Assembly (NCBI RefSeq): GCF_025457605.1
Contig: NZ_JAMZFY010000001.1
Location: forward strand, 558,001-622,000
Direction of reading: 5' to 3'
From: Haloarcula laminariae
GTDB lineage: Archaea; Halobacteriota; Halobacteria; Halobacteriales; Haloarculaceae
Length of the DNA stretch: 64,000 nucleotides
Position 1 is the stretch's first letter. The number at the start of each line of letters is the position of its first letter. The notes beneath the pieces were generated by a model. The model saw nothing but the letters and a program-made list of their open reading frames with translations. It ran no database searches and was not told the DNA's origin. A program made the position numbers and the translations under genes. Shown one piece after another: positions 1 through 8,998 of this stretch.

Positions 1-437
1 AAGTGAACCTGTTCAACCGGACCGAGGAGCGCATCGAGCGCATCGCCGACCACCTCCGCGAACACGGCGCCGAGGCAGTGAAGGGGCTGACCGCCGACGG
101 CCGGATTCCGGGGCTGGACCACGAGCGCGCGAAGGTCGACGCCGACGGCATCGGCGACGCCGACGTGGTGCTGGTCCCCCTGGAGGACGGTGACCGCGCC
201 GAGGCCCTCGGCGAGATGGGCAAGACCGAACTCGTGGTCGACCTCAACCCCCTCTCGCGGTCGGCGCAGGTGGCGACGGTGCCTATCGTCGACAACATCA
301 TCCGCGCCATCCCGGGCATCACCGAGCACGCCCGTGACCTCCGGGGCGACCCCGACGGCCAGCAGGCGGCCATCGATGGCTTCGACGCCGAGACGGCCCT
401 GACCGACGCCGAGGCGGCGATTCGCGGGGACTCCTGA
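1..437 (+). CDS. 4-phosphopantoate--beta-alanine ligase (phosphopantothenate synthetase), C-terminal part, 5' truncated by window edge
   Basis: This enzyme joins 4-phosphopantoate and beta-alanine in the archaeal route to coenzyme A. About 144 C-terminal residues are present; family members are usually about 250 residues. The reading frame is open at the window start, so the real start lies upstream. Recognisable family blocks are FNRTEERIERIADHLREHGA, IPGLDHERAKVDADGI, ADVVLVPLEDGDRAEAL, MGKTELVVDLNPLSRSAQ and VDNIIRAIPGITEHA, the last being typical of the archaeal family. The stop lies one base before the start of the AAA ATPase gene, suggesting co-transcription. The family is known; this assignment is by recognition of the motifs. 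Confidence 0.85.
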   Translation, partial: VNLFNRTEERIERIADHLREHGAEAVKGLTADGRIPGLDHERAKVDADGIGDADVVLVPLEDGDRAEALGEMGKTELVVDLNPLSRSAQVATVPIVDNIIRAIPGITEHARDLRGDPDGQQAAIDGFDAETALTDAEAAIRGDS

Positions 438-438
438 G

Positions 439-3006
439 ATGGGGCTTTCCCCGTACATCTACGCCGACCGCCGGCTCCCCGACGAGGCGACGGTCCGTGA
501 GACGCTGGCCGACCGAGCGCTGACGAAGTTCGGCGACGACGAGCGGCTGGAGCGGCTCCACCGGGTGTTTTACCCGGTCTTCCGCGTCGAGTACCGCTAC
601 GAGACCGGCGAGGGGAAGCTGTTCGGCACCGAGGAGCGGACGGCCGCCGCGTTGCTCGACGGGCTGTGGGAGGACAACGACGACGCGCTGGCCCGGTACA
701 CCGACGGTACCGACGACCTCGTGCGCCGAGCGACCGGCGACTACGACTTCGGCGCCGACAGGCCGACGCTCGGCCGCTCGGTGCTCATGCAGTTCCAGGT
801 GCCGACCGACGAGGCCGAGTCCCTGCTCCCCCGGCGCATCGAGGAGTACCGAAAGCAGCGGGGCAACACGGCGAACGTCTTCCTGCGGAAGCTCCGGGAG
901 TCCTACGGCCTGCCGGGCGATTTCGACCCCGACGGGTTCGACGCGGTCACCGATATCGAGCGCTGTTACCTGCCGTTCTGGCTGGCAGAGTTCCACGGCC
1001 CCCGTTCCGACGATGTCGCGCTGGTCGCCCTCCGGGACCCCGGGGCGCCGGCCGACGAGCTGCGCCGGCACGGCTGGCTTTCGACCTTCGTCAGCGAACA
1101 GCCCCGGCGGCTGGCCGCCTTCGGCTACGAGGCCGACCCCGACCGCGTCGAGCGGGCGATTCGCGAACGCATCGGGCAGTCGGACGAGGGCGCTGCTGGC
1201 GGGAGCGGCGATAGCGACACGGGTGGCGAGCCGACGCGAGGGGAGTCCTCGGACGCGCCGACTATCAACCGCCAGGGGTCCGACGACGGCCGACCGGAGG
1301 ACGAACCGGCGGTCGTCCAGCCCGACGGCGTCGAGATGCAGGCCGAGAGCGTCGTCGAGCCGAACCCCGACCGGAGCTTCGCCGACGTGGGCGGGATGAG
1401 CGAGCTGCTGGACACGCTCAACCACAAGGTCGTCCGCCCGCTGGCAGACCCCGAGGCCTTCGAGGAGTACGGCATCGGCGTCGTCAACGGCGTCCTGCTG
1501 CACGGGCCGCCGGGCTGTGGGAAGACCCACGTCGCCGGCGCGCTGGCCGGCGAGATAGACCACGCCCTCGTCGAGGTCGGCCCCGCCGACGTGACGAGCA
1601 AGTACATGGGCGAACCGGCACAGAAGGTCGAGGAGCTGTTCGACATCGCGCGGGCCAACGCCCCCTGCGTCCTGTTCATCGACGAGATAGACGGCATCGC
1701 CGGCGACCGCGACGGCGACTCCAACATGAACTCGAGCGAGCAACAGCTGGTCAATCAGCTCCTGACCGAGCTTGAGGGCATCGCCGAGGAGGACGTGGTC
1801 GTCGTCGGCGCGACGAACCTCGTCGAGGACGTCGACGGCGCCATCCGCCGGTCGGGCCGCTTCGACGAGCGCGTCGAGGTGCCCCCGCCCGACGCCGAGG
1901 CCCGCCGGGCGATTCTCAAGCTCCACCTGGCCGGCCGGCCCACCGCCGAGGACCTCGCCCTCGAACCCGTCGTCGAGGCGACGGCGGGCTACGCCGCCAG
2001 CGACCTCGAGCTGCTGGCCGAGAACGCCGCCCGGCAGGCCCTGCGCGAGGACGCCCCCATCGGGACCGCCCACCTCCAGGCGGCCGCCGACGACTCGCAG
2101 ACGAGCATCCCGGACTGGATAGACCCCGCGGACGCCGCCGAGGGTGGGGTGGTCCAGCCCGACGGCGTCGACCTGCAGGCGACGACCCTGGTCGAGCCCG
2201 ACCCGGGCCGGGACTTCACTTCTGTCGGGGGGATGGACGAGCTGAAAGAGCGGCTTCGGAACACCGTCATCGAGCCGGTCCGCAACAGCGAGACGTACGA
2301 CGAGTACGGCATCGACGTGCTCTCGGGCCTGCTGCTGTACGGCCCGCCGGGCTGTGGGAAGACCCACCTCGCCGGCGCGCTCGCGGGCGAACTCGGCCAC
2401 AGCTTCATCGAGGTGACGCCGGCGGACCTCTCCAGCAAGTGGATGGGCGAGCCCGCCAGCAACGTCGCCGACCTGTTCGAAATCGCGCGGGCCAACGCCC
2501 CCTGTGTCCTCTTCATCGACGAAATAGACGGCGTCGCCGGCTCCCGGCGCGGGTCGACCAGCGACAACCAGCAACAGCTCGTCAACCAGCTGTTGACCGA
2601 GGTCGAGGGGGCCGCCGAACACGACGTGGTGACGGTGGGCGCGACCAACTTCGTCGAGGACGTCGACGGCGCCCTGCGCCGGTCGGGCCGCTTCGACGAG
2701 CGCGTGGAGGTCCCGCCGCCCGACACCAGCGCTCGCCGCGAGATTCTCGAAATCCACCTCTCGGAGCGCCCCATCGCCGACGACATCGACTGGGACGCCG
2801 TGGTCGACCCGACCGAGGGCTACGCCGCCAGCGACATCGAGCTGCTGGCCGAGGACGCCGCCCGCCACGCTCTGCGGGACGGCTCCGAAATCCGCCAGGA
2901 CCACCTGGAGACGGCGGTCTGGGAGACCCACTCCAGCATCGAGGACTGGGGCGAGAAAGAGCGCTACGCCGAGAACGACCTGACCTCACAGCTCGGCCGT
3001 CAGTAG
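439..3006 (+). CDS. CDC48-type AAA ATPase with two AAA modules
   Basis: An 855-residue protein with a haloarchaeal N-terminal region (about 1-285, not recognised) and two AAA+ modules. Walker A motifs GPPGCGKTH start near residues 356 and 635. Walker B motifs CVLFIDEIDG lie near 411 and 691, and RRSGRFDERVEV is present in both. Each module is preceded by the same linker, VVQPDGV followed by VEP and VGGM, so the second half looks like an internal duplication. The double-psi-barrel N domain of canonical Cdc48 is not evident, so the substrate-binding front end differs. The family remodels or unfolds proteins using ATP; the substrate is unknown. It follows the PPS gene by one base and overlaps the end of the opposing ABC permease by 7 bases. 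Confidence 0.9.
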   Translation: MGLSPYIYADRRLPDEATVRETLADRALTKFGDDERLERLHRVFYPVFRVEYRYETGEGKLFGTEERTAAALLDGLWEDNDDALARYTDGTDDLVRRATGDYDFGADRPTLGRSVLMQFQVPTDEAESLLPRRIEEYRKQRGNTANVFLRKLRESYGLPGDFDPDGFDAVTDIERCYLPFWLAEFHGPRSDDVALVALRDPGAPADELRRHGWLSTFVSEQPRRLAAFGYEADPDRVERAIRERIGQSDEGAAGGSGDSDTGGEPTRGESSDAPTINRQGSDDGRPEDEPAVVQPDGVEMQAESVVEPNPDRSFADVGGMSELLDTLNHKVVRPLADPEAFEEYGIGVVNGVLLHGPPGCGKTHVAGALAGEIDHALVEVGPADVTSKYMGEPAQKVEELFDIARANAPCVLFIDEIDGIAGDRDGDSNMNSSEQQLVNQLLTELEGIAEEDVVVVGATNLVEDVDGAIRRSGRFDERVEVPPPDAEARRAILKLHLAGRPTAEDLALEPVVEATAGYAASDLELLAENAARQALREDAPIGTAHLQAAADDSQTSIPDWIDPADAAEGGVVQPDGVDLQATTLVEPDPGRDFTSVGGMDELKERLRNTVIEPVRNSETYDEYGIDVLSGLLLYGPPGCGKTHLAGALAGELGHSFIEVTPADLSSKWMGEPASNVADLFEIARANAPCVLFIDEIDGVAGSRRGSTSDNQQQLVNQLLTEVEGAAEHDVVTVGATNFVEDVDGALRRSGRFDERVEVPPPDTSARREILEIHLSERPIADDIDWDAVVDPTEGYAASDIELLAEDAARHALRDGSEIRQDHLETAVWETHSSIEDWGEKERYAENDLTSQLGRQ

Positions 3007-3833
3007 TCGCCCAGTACGCCAAGCCGGCGGGCCCGTCGCGTCGAGACCCGGAAGATCAGGTAGCCGCCGACGAGATAGCCAGCGGCAACCCCGACCAGCA
3101 GCGCGAGGTCCGGAACGGAGAACTCCCAGAGGCGGGTCCCCTCGACCATCGCCCGCTGGAGGAGCGCGCTGCCGTGGGCCAGCGGCAGCAGTCGGGTCCA
3201 CCCGAGGTCGAACGCCGGCGCCGAGATGAGCACGATGAAGCCGAACTGGAGCAGGTTCAGCCAGTTACCCACCCGCTTGTAGAGGACGGTGATGCCCCCG
3301 GCGGCGAAGCCGAGTCCGAGCACCGAGACCACCGTGAGCGCGGCCACGGTGGCGACGGTGAGGACGTTCAGGCTGAGTGTGGTCCCCGTCATCACGAGCA
3401 TCACGGCGAGGATGAGCGCCGACGTGAGAAACGTGCGGATAAGCTTCGCGACGCCTTTCAACAGCGCGACGGGCGCGAAGCCAAACGGCGTCATGACGTG
3501 GCGCTCCAGGGTACCCCACTGGACCTCGCTCCCGATGTCGTTGGAGATAGCGGAGTACGCCCCGACCGACAGCGTCCAGAGGAAGTAGCCGACAACGATG
3601 CCCTCGATGGAGTCAGTCAGCGCCTGTCCGGCGACCATTCGGCCGCCGTAGAACAGGACGCCAAAGAAAAACAGCGCGACGACGACGCCGCCGATAGCGT
3701 TGGCCGGGTAGCGGACGAATACGAGGTACTCCCGGTAGAGGACCGCCCGCATCAGGTGTCGGTAACCGGCCCGCTGCGGGGTCCCGTCGGCGGCTCCGGC
3801 AGCCGACTCAGCCCCGCGTCTCTCGGCGCTCAT
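3000..3833 (-). CDS. ABC-2 type transporter permease
   Basis: A 277-residue integral membrane protein with about six hydrophobic segments, the first near residues 45-65 (NAIGGVVVALFFFGVLFYGG). It has the layout of ABC-2 permeases used for drug, lipid or polysaccharide export. The motif WGTLERHVMTPFG in the first cytoplasmic loop is typical of the coupling region. The start ATG overlaps the stop of the ATPase gene (ATGA), so the two are translationally coupled and form one exporter. The substrate cannot be inferred. The last 7 bases overlap the convergent AAA ATPase gene. Confidence 0.88.
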   Translation of the reverse strand: MSAERRGAESAAGAADGTPQRAGYRHLMRAVLYREYLVFVRYPANAIGGVVVALFFFGVLFYGGRMVAGQALTDSIEGIVVGYFLWTLSVGAYSAISNDIGSEVQWGTLERHVMTPFGFAPVALLKGVAKLIRTFLTSALILAVMLVMTGTTLSLNVLTVATVAALTVVSVLGLGFAAGGITVLYKRVGNWLNLLQFGFIVLISAPAFDLGWTRLLPLAHGSALLQRAMVEGTRLWEFSVPDLALLVGVAAGYLVGGYLIFRVSTRRARRLGVLGDY

Positions 3834-4852
3834 GGCTCGCCCGTCCCGGTGAGATCCACGAAGACGCTTTCGAGGTCCCGCTCGACGCTTCGCACGTCGT
3901 CGAGCGTGACGCCGCGGTCGTCGAGGGCGGCCAGCAGCGCGTAGAGCTCGTCGCTGTCGGCGCTGACCTCGACGCGCCCGCCGCCGTCGAACCGCTCGGT
4001 TCCGACGACCGCCCCCCGCTCGGACAGTACCGCGAGCAGGTCGCTGTCGAAGTCGGCGCTGGCGAGTTCGAGGCGGTGGCTGTCGTCGGTCCCCAGTAGC
4101 GCGTCGACGCTGTCGTCGGCGACGACCCGGCCGTCGGCCATGACGACGACCCGGTCACAGACGCGCTCGACGACGTCCATGTCGTGGCTGCTGAGAACCA
4201 CGGTGAGGTCCTCCTCGGCGACGAGCCGTCGCAGCTCCCGCTGGAGCGTTCTGGAGCTCTCCACGTCGAGCCCCAGCGTCGGCTCGTCGAGAAAGACCAC
4301 GCCGGCCCCGCCGGCCAGCACGCTCGCGAGCGAGACCTTCTGTTTCATCCCCCGCGAGAGGTCACGCACCGGCACGTCGGCCTTCGCCGCGAGGTCCAGC
4401 CGGTCAAGCAGGCGGTCGTGGCGGGCCGCGACCGAGTCGGGGTCGACGCCGCTGACGGTGGCGAAGTAGCGGAGGTTCTCCCGGACGGTGAGGCGCCAGT
4501 AGTCGTTGCGCGCCCCTTCGAGCATCGCGTCGACGTCCGCGTAGGCGGCTCGGGGCGACGCCCGGGCGTCGACACCGCCGATACGCACCTCGCCCTCGTC
4601 GGGGAGGACCATCCCAAGTACCGACTTGATGAGCGTCGTCTTGCCGGCCCCGTTGGGGCCCAGCAGACCGACTACCGACCCCCGCTCGATCTCGAAGGCG
4701 ACGCCGTCGACCGCTGTCACCGCGCCTTCGCCAGTCCCGAAGGTCTTCCGCAGGCCGTCGACGGCGACGGCCGGCTCCCCGCTCGCTGCGCTGGGCCCAG
4801 ACTCGGCTGCCCGCTCCGCGGACGCCTCTGCCACCGACTCGCTCGCTGTCAT
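3830..4852 (-). CDS. ABC transporter ATP-binding protein
   Basis: A 340-residue ATPase partner of the adjacent permease. Walker A is GLLGPNGAGKTTLIKSVLG near residues 60-80, the ABC signature is LSRGMKQKVSLASVLAGG, Walker B is VVFLDEPTLGLD, and the switch is LSSHDMDVVERV. An extra C-terminal region of about 90 residues after the nucleotide-binding domain is common in ABC-2 ATPases. It is first in a two-gene operon with the permease. Confidence 0.92.
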   Translation of the reverse strand: MTASESVAEASAERAAESGPSAASGEPAVAVDGLRKTFGTGEGAVTAVDGVAFEIERGSVVGLLGPNGAGKTTLIKSVLGMVLPDEGEVRIGGVDARASPRAAYADVDAMLEGARNDYWRLTVRENLRYFATVSGVDPDSVAARHDRLLDRLDLAAKADVPVRDLSRGMKQKVSLASVLAGGAGVVFLDEPTLGLDVESSRTLQRELRRLVAEEDLTVVLSSHDMDVVERVCDRVVVMADGRVVADDSVDALLGTDDSHRLELASADFDSDLLAVLSERGAVVGTERFDGGGRVEVSADSDELYALLAALDDRGVTLDDVRSVERDLESVFVDLTGTGEP

Positions 4853-4895
4853 CGCCGCCCCTAGGGGGGCGAGGAAGATAAGTTACAGCCGGCGA

Positions 4896-5072
4896 CTACT
4901 TGGCGAAGTAGCTGGTGAAAAAGCCCGAGAAGAACCCGGAGACGCCGGCGGTCAGGGCCATGTCCGAGAGATCCCACGGACCGCCGTCGTCGTCGGCCAT
5001 CCAGACCGTGACGGCGACGCTGATGACGAGCGAGACGACTCCGTTGACGAGGTGTGTCTTCCACTGACCCAT
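4896..5072 (-). CDS. Small membrane protein, 58 residues, unknown function
   Basis: An open frame from ATG at 5072 to TAG at 4896. It begins MGQWKTHLVNGVVSLVISVA and ends SGFFSGFFTSYFAK. It has two hydrophobic helices separated by an acidic WMADDDGGPWD loop. Amino-acid use is coherent and halophile-like, and it sits in an otherwise empty gap of about 280 bases. It lies upstream of the ABC ATPase on the same strand, 43 bases away. I believe similar short proteins occur in other haloarchaea but could not verify this. Confidence 0.65.
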   Translation of the reverse strand: MGQWKTHLVNGVVSLVISVAVTVWMADDDGGPWDLSDMALTAGVSGFFSGFFTSYFAK

Positions 5073-5137
5073 ATCAGCGTCGTAGGGAATGGTCCCTATA
5101 GACAGTTACGCCGACTCAATTGCTAAACGAACCCGTC

Positions 5138-5455
5138 TCAGCCGTCACAGCAGACCGTGTACCGAACGTCGCTGTCCAGCAGCGTCCGGACCCGTTCGGT
5201 CACGCCCGCGACGGTCTCGAACGGGCCGGACTTGCTCACGGTCGCCCCATCGGCCGCGAGTTCGACCGTCCAGTGGTCGGCGCCGTCGGGGCCGTCCCGG
5301 CGCCGGACGACCAGTTCGCGGTCCGGGAGCGTCACGCTGACGCGGTCGGCGGTGTCGGCACTGACGGCCCACTCGCCGCTCTCGCCGACCCGCTCCGCCA
5401 CCGCCGTTTCGACCGCGGTGTTGAGTTCCCCACCGGTCGCCGCATCGTCAGTCAT
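5138..5455 (-). CDS. Hypothetical acidic haloarchaeal protein, 105 residues
   Basis: ATG at 5455 (MTDDAATGGELNTAVETAV) is preferred over an in-frame upstream start whose extra residues are basic and would overlap the divergent promoter region. The body reads like an alternating beta-strand domain (VSVTLPDRELVVRRRDG, HWTVELAADGATVSKSG) followed by a helix and a C-terminal strand ending TVCCDG. No family is recognised. The gene is divergent from the hypothetical gene starting at 5536. Confidence 0.7.
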   Translation of the reverse strand: MTDDAATGGELNTAVETAVAERVGESGEWAVSADTADRVSVTLPDRELVVRRRDGPDGADHWTVELAADGATVSKSGPFETVAGVTERVRTLLDSDVRYTVCCDG

Positions 5456-5535
5456 ACACCCGGATTCGGCGCTCGCGCGGCTAAAATGTCGCGGTGGGAT
5501 GCCTTCTTGTCCGCTGGGCCCGTCCGGTCGGACGA

Positions 5536-6330
5536 ATGCCCGTCTATCCATCGGTCCGCGACCACGCCGTCTCCCTGTGTGAGCGGGCCGGCTACGAGGT
5601 GACGGTCCGGCCCGAGCGGAGCCTCGACGGCCCGCCGGCGCTGGCCGACCCGACCGACGACGCCGTCGGGCTCGTCGAGCCCGAGCGACCGCGACCCGTC
5701 GCTATCGAACCGCTGACCGAAGCCGACATCGGCCCGTCGGGGCTCGTCCCCCGATTTGCCGACGCGCTGCGGGAGGACCGGGACTGCCTCTTCGTCGTCC
5801 CCTCCACCGAGGACACCGGGACGACGCTCACACAGGTGGTCGCGACCGTCCTGGGCGACCCGGCCTGTGTCGCCGCCGACGAGCCCGACGGCCGGCAGTT
5901 CTACACGGGGCCCGACCGGGTGCCGCTGTCGGACGGCAGCTATGCCTGTGCCCGCGCCCCCGCGTCGGACCTCCAGTGGCGCGAGGTCCGCGTCGACGAG
6001 GGCCGGCCGCGGCTCGAACTGAGCGTCGGCACCGAAATCGTCGCCGTCTTCGAACACGTCGACGCGCTGGCGGCGCCGGAACGCCACGCCTTCCAGTTCG
6101 CCTACCGCCGGGCCGACGACGGCCGCTTCGAGGTGACCGAGAACGGCGAGGTCGTCGAGCGGTTCCCCGGCCCGACGGCGATGCGCCGGGGCGGGTTCGC
6201 GCCGGTGCCGATGCCCATCGTCCCCGAACACCTCCTGCCCGAGGGCGCCGACCGCGCTCGCTGGGCCGTCTGCCAGCCGGACGGCGGCCCGGACGTCCTG
6301 ACCGAGGCCGGACTGCACGCCTGGGCGTAG
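5536..6330 (+). CDS. Hypothetical haloarchaeal protein, 264 residues
   Basis: The start chosen is ATG at 5536 ([20 protein letters not shown]). An in-frame start 42 bases upstream would add basic residues unlike the rest. The protein is acidic and soluble, without membrane segments. Visible blocks include [18 protein letters not shown], which resembles a short nucleotide-handling motif without a true P-loop, and [16 protein letters not shown] do not recognise the family. It precedes thi4 by 107 bases, with its own promoter region between. Confidence 0.72.
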   Translation: MPVYPSVRDHAVSLCERAGYEVTVRPERSLDGPPALADPTDDAVGLVEPERPRPVAIEPLTEADIGPSGLVPRFADALREDRDCLFVVPSTEDTGTTLTQVVATVLGDPACVAADEPDGRQFYTGPDRVPLSDGSYACARAPASDLQWREVRVDEGRPRLELSVGTEIVAVFEHVDALAAPERHAFQFAYRRADDGRFEVTENGEVVERFPGPTAMRRGGFAPVPMPIVPEHLLPEGADRARWAVCQPDGGPDVLTEAGLHAWA

Positions 6331-6404
6331 GCCGCTACAGTCGACTGGCGCCGTCTCCGGACTGCTCGGAACGAGACCACTCCGCTAGTCACGACATCGC
6401 AACG

Positions 6405-6439
6405 ACTAATTACCACGCTAGAATACCACCTAGTGGTAT
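6405..6439 (+). promoter_or_regulatory. thi4 promoter with palindrome over the start codon
   Basis: A TATA-like CTAATTA lies at 6406-6412, about 26 bases before the ATG at 6438, so the transcript is probably leaderless. A perfect inverted repeat with 7-bp arms (ATACCAC at 6423-6429, GTGGTAT at 6433-6439, 3-bp spacer) overlaps the predicted transcription start and the start codon. An extra half-site TACCAC lies at 6411-6416. This position suits a repressor operator. The nearby ThiR gene supplies an obvious candidate regulator, but that link is inference. Confidence 0.6.
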
Positions 6440-7361
6440 GAAGGACTTCGACCAGTTCAGCGACGTCGGCGAGGCGGAAGTCACCCGTGCTATCGGCCAG
6501 GAGTGGACCGAGGAGTTCATGGACTACTCCGACACGGAGGTCATCATCATCGGCGGCGGTCCCTCCGGGCTGATGGCCGCCAAGGAGCTCTCCGAGCGCG
6601 GCGTCGAGGTGATGGTGGTCGAGAAGAACAACTACCTCGGCGGCGGCTTCTGGCTCGGCGGCTTCCTGATGAACAAGGTCACTGTGCGCGACCCGGCCCA
6701 GGAGATTCTGGACGACCTCGATGTGGACTACCTCCAGTCCGAGGAGAGCGACGGCCTCTACGTCGCCAACGGGCCCGAGGCCTGCTCGGGGCTCATCAAG
6801 GCCGCCTGCGACGCGGGCGCGAAGATGCAGAACATGACGGAGTTCACGGACATCGTCATCCGCGAGGACCACCGCGTCGGCGGCATCGTGATGAACTGGA
6901 CGCCGGTCCACGCGCTGCCCCGGGAGATCACCTGCGTCGACCCCATCGCCGTCGAGTCCGAGCTCGTCATCGACGCGACGGGCCACGACGCGATGGCGGT
7001 CAAGAAGCTCGACGAGCGCGGCGTCCTGGAGGGCGAGGGGCCCGAGGCCGGCGACACCGGGATGGACCAGACCGGCGGCGACACCTACGGCGCCCCCGGC
7101 CACGACTCGCCCGGTCACGACTCGATGTGGGTCGGCGAGAGCGAGGACGCCGTCGTCGAACACACCGGCAAGGTCCACGACGGCCTCATCGCGACCGGCA
7201 TGGCCACGGCGACGACCCACGGCCTCCCGCGCATGGGTCCGACCTTCGGCGCCATGCTCGTCTCGGGCAAGAAGGCTGCACAGGCCGCCTTGGACGAACT
7301 CCAGGTCGACGCGCCCGACGTGTCGCTGTCGACGAGCGGACCCGCGCCGGCCGACGACTAG
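6438..7361 (+). CDS. thi4: Thiamine thiazole synthase Thi4
   Basis: This 307-residue enzyme makes the adenylated thiazole precursor of thiamine from NAD and glycine. It shows the dinucleotide-binding motif [20 protein letters not shown] (about 37-56), the [13 protein letters not shown] block, and the C-terminal [20 protein letters not shown]. Residue 166 is Cys in PREITCVDP, the site of the sulfur-donating cysteine in suicide-type Thi4. Methanogen enzymes have His there and use free sulfide. The cysteine at this site has been reported essential for Thi4 in Haloferax volcanii. The start is fixed by ATG at 6438, inside a palindrome. Confidence 0.95.
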   Translation: MKDFDQFSDVGEAEVTRAIGQEWTEEFMDYSDTEVIIIGGGPSGLMAAKELSERGVEVMVVEKNNYLGGGFWLGGFLMNKVTVRDPAQEILDDLDVDYLQSEESDGLYVANGPEACSGLIKAACDAGAKMQNMTEFTDIVIREDHRVGGIVMNWTPVHALPREITCVDPIAVESELVIDATGHDAMAVKKLDERGVLEGEGPEAGDTGMDQTGGDTYGAPGHDSPGHDSMWVGESEDAVVEHTGKVHDGLIATGMATATTHGLPRMGPTFGAMLVSGKKAAQAALDELQVDAPDVSLSTSGPAPADD

Positions 7362-7533
7362 CGAGGTTCCTCGGTACAGTCGAGCGGGCCTAACCCGCGA
7401 GACACCCCTCAACCGCTGCCCCAGCGTTCGCCCCGTCTGCCGCGGATGCCATTATTCCCCTTGTAACTCCTATACCACGGTAATACGCACACTTTTTGGG
7501 TTCTAGGGGCAACCACTGTGTGTTTGTTACACA

Positions 7534-8046
7534 ATGACGAACGAAAGCGAACAGCTGAACGAACGACCTGTGTGTGACGACACCGACGGCTTCGTCGTCG
7601 ACCTCTGGGTCAGGCGGCCGGTGTGCGGGCCCCGGACGACGGTCATCGACCGGCTGAGTACGCTGCGAGGGGCCGATGTACTCGACGACTTCGACGTGAC
7701 GACCTGGCCGGAGGAGATTCCCCTGACCGGCGACAACGGCCAGGCGGAGCTACTGGAGACCATCGAGGCCTACGAGGCGTGGGCCGCCGACCGCGGGCTG
7801 AGCCTGCGGCCGCCCTTCGAGACGCGGACGGCGTCGCTGCTTGTCGGCGACAGCGAGGACGTGCTGAAGACGCCGATGCTGCTCGCGGCCGCCCACGAGG
7901 ACGGCGACCTGGTCGGCATCTACCCCTGTACCGACGGAACGGAGACGTGGACCGTCCCGGAGTTCCTCGACGCGCTGGAGGCCGACGCCGAGCGCCCGCC
8001 GGGCCTGGACGACGGCTCGCCGCTATCGGAAGGGACGACGAGTTGA
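7534..8046 (+). CDS. Conserved haloarchaeal hypothetical protein, 170 residues
   Basis: The start ATG at 7534 is preceded by a small inverted repeat (TGTGT and ACACA arms, about 7516-7532). The protein has an N-terminal VVDLWVRRPVCGPRTTVIDRL, a central helix EAYEAWAADRGLSL, a block FETRTASLLVGD and a C-terminal GDLVGIYPCTDGTETWTV. This arrangement matches a recurring haloarchaeal family of about 150-170 residues that I recall being annotated loosely as an HTH-domain protein, but no clear helix-turn-helix is visible here. Function is unknown. It lies between thi4 and thiR and has a sequence resembling part of the thi4 palindrome at 7472-7484. Confidence 0.72.
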   Translation: MTNESEQLNERPVCDDTDGFVVDLWVRRPVCGPRTTVIDRLSTLRGADVLDDFDVTTWPEEIPLTGDNGQAELLETIEAYEAWAADRGLSLRPPFETRTASLLVGDSEDVLKTPMLLAAAHEDGDLVGIYPCTDGTETWTVPEFLDALEADAERPPGLDDGSPLSEGTTS

Positions 8047-8088
8047 GCGTCCGGTACGTCCCGACGCTGACGCTCCCCTCGGCCCCGT

Positions 8089-8985
8089 TCACAGAACGTC
8101 GCGGGCCCACTCCGCGACGGTCACCGCGTCCGGACCGAGCAAGTAGACGACCGGCTCGACGCCCATCCCGCCGGTCTGGTACACCACGTCGACCTCGGGG
8201 TCGTCCGCGAGCGCCGCCGCTATGGCCGGTTCGAGGGCTTCCTCCGCGTCGAACTCGACGGCTGTGTGGCCAGCCGCTTCGAGCGACTCGACGACGGACT
8301 CGTCGTAACGGACGTTCAGGGCCGCGAGCGCCGGGCTACCGGCCTTGCGGGCGGCCAGGACGACCGAGGCGACGTGTTCGCTCACGCCGAACTCCGGCTC
8401 GGCCGGGATGGTCGCCCGCCCCTTCACGTCCAGAATCCGTCCCGGGACGGCGGCCACGTCGTCGATGCCCTCGCCGTCGGGCAGGGCCTGGACGAGGTTC
8501 GAGCCGACCGCCGGGATGAGCGTCGCGAAGCCGCTGGTGTTCTCCAGGACGCTGAGGCCCCGCCGGACCGACGACAGCGTCCGCTCGGCGGCCCGTAGCC
8601 GGGAATCGGGGTCGTGGACCGTGAACTCCCCGTCGTAATCCGCCAGCTCGGGAACGGCCTCCTCGTGGAGCCGGGCGAGCACACCGCCCTGTTCGAGTTC
8701 CCGGACGAACACCTCCGTCTCGACGAGGGCCTGTACGGAGCTCATCTCACCGCCCGCCAGCCCCTCGGCGATGCGCTCGACCAGCTCGGCCAGGCCGCGG
8801 TGGTCGAGCAGTTGCTCGTTGCGCTCGACCTCGCCGTGGACGTACTTCGAGACGGCGCTCTGGCTGATACCGAGCAGGTCGGCGACCTCCGACTGGGTAA
8901 GCCCGTGGTCCCGGAGCGCCTCGGCCAGCAGCGACCGGTACGTCGGCAGGAACTCGTCGACGACGACCTCTTCGATGAACCGCAT
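8089..8985 (-). CDS. thiR: ThiR-like regulator: HTH plus ThiN domain
   Basis: A 298-residue protein with an N-terminal helix-turn-helix (GLTQSEVADLLGISQSAVSK, about residues 25-45) and a C-terminal ThiN, thiamine-phosphate-synthase-like domain (about 135-298; blocks LIPAVGSNLVQALP, DVAAVPGRILDVKGR, FGVSEHVASVVLAARK, YQTGGMGVEPVVYLLGPDA). This fusion is the architecture of ThiR, a thiamine-phosphate-sensing repressor of thiamine genes in archaea. The start ATG at 8985 follows GAGGGGTGG on the coding strand and is preferred to a GTG 12 bases upstream. Its proximity to thi4 supports the role. Whether the ThiN domain keeps enzyme activity is not visible. Confidence 0.85.
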   Translation of the reverse strand: MRFIEEVVVDEFLPTYRSLLAEALRDHGLTQSEVADLLGISQSAVSKYVHGEVERNEQLLDHRGLAELVERIAEGLAGGEMSSVQALVETEVFVRELEQGGVLARLHEEAVPELADYDGEFTVHDPDSRLRAAERTLSSVRRGLSVLENTSGFATLIPAVGSNLVQALPDGEGIDDVAAVPGRILDVKGRATIPAEPEFGVSEHVASVVLAARKAGSPALAALNVRYDESVVESLEAAGHTAVEFDAEEALEPAIAAALADDPEVDVVYQTGGMGVEPVVYLLGPDAVTVAEWARDVL

Positions 8986-8998
8986 GCTATCGCCCACC

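Noticed and set aside
319-2931. 870-codon open frame on the minus strand
   Set aside because: It is antisense to the AAA ATPase and shows duplicated segments only because that gene has two similar modules.
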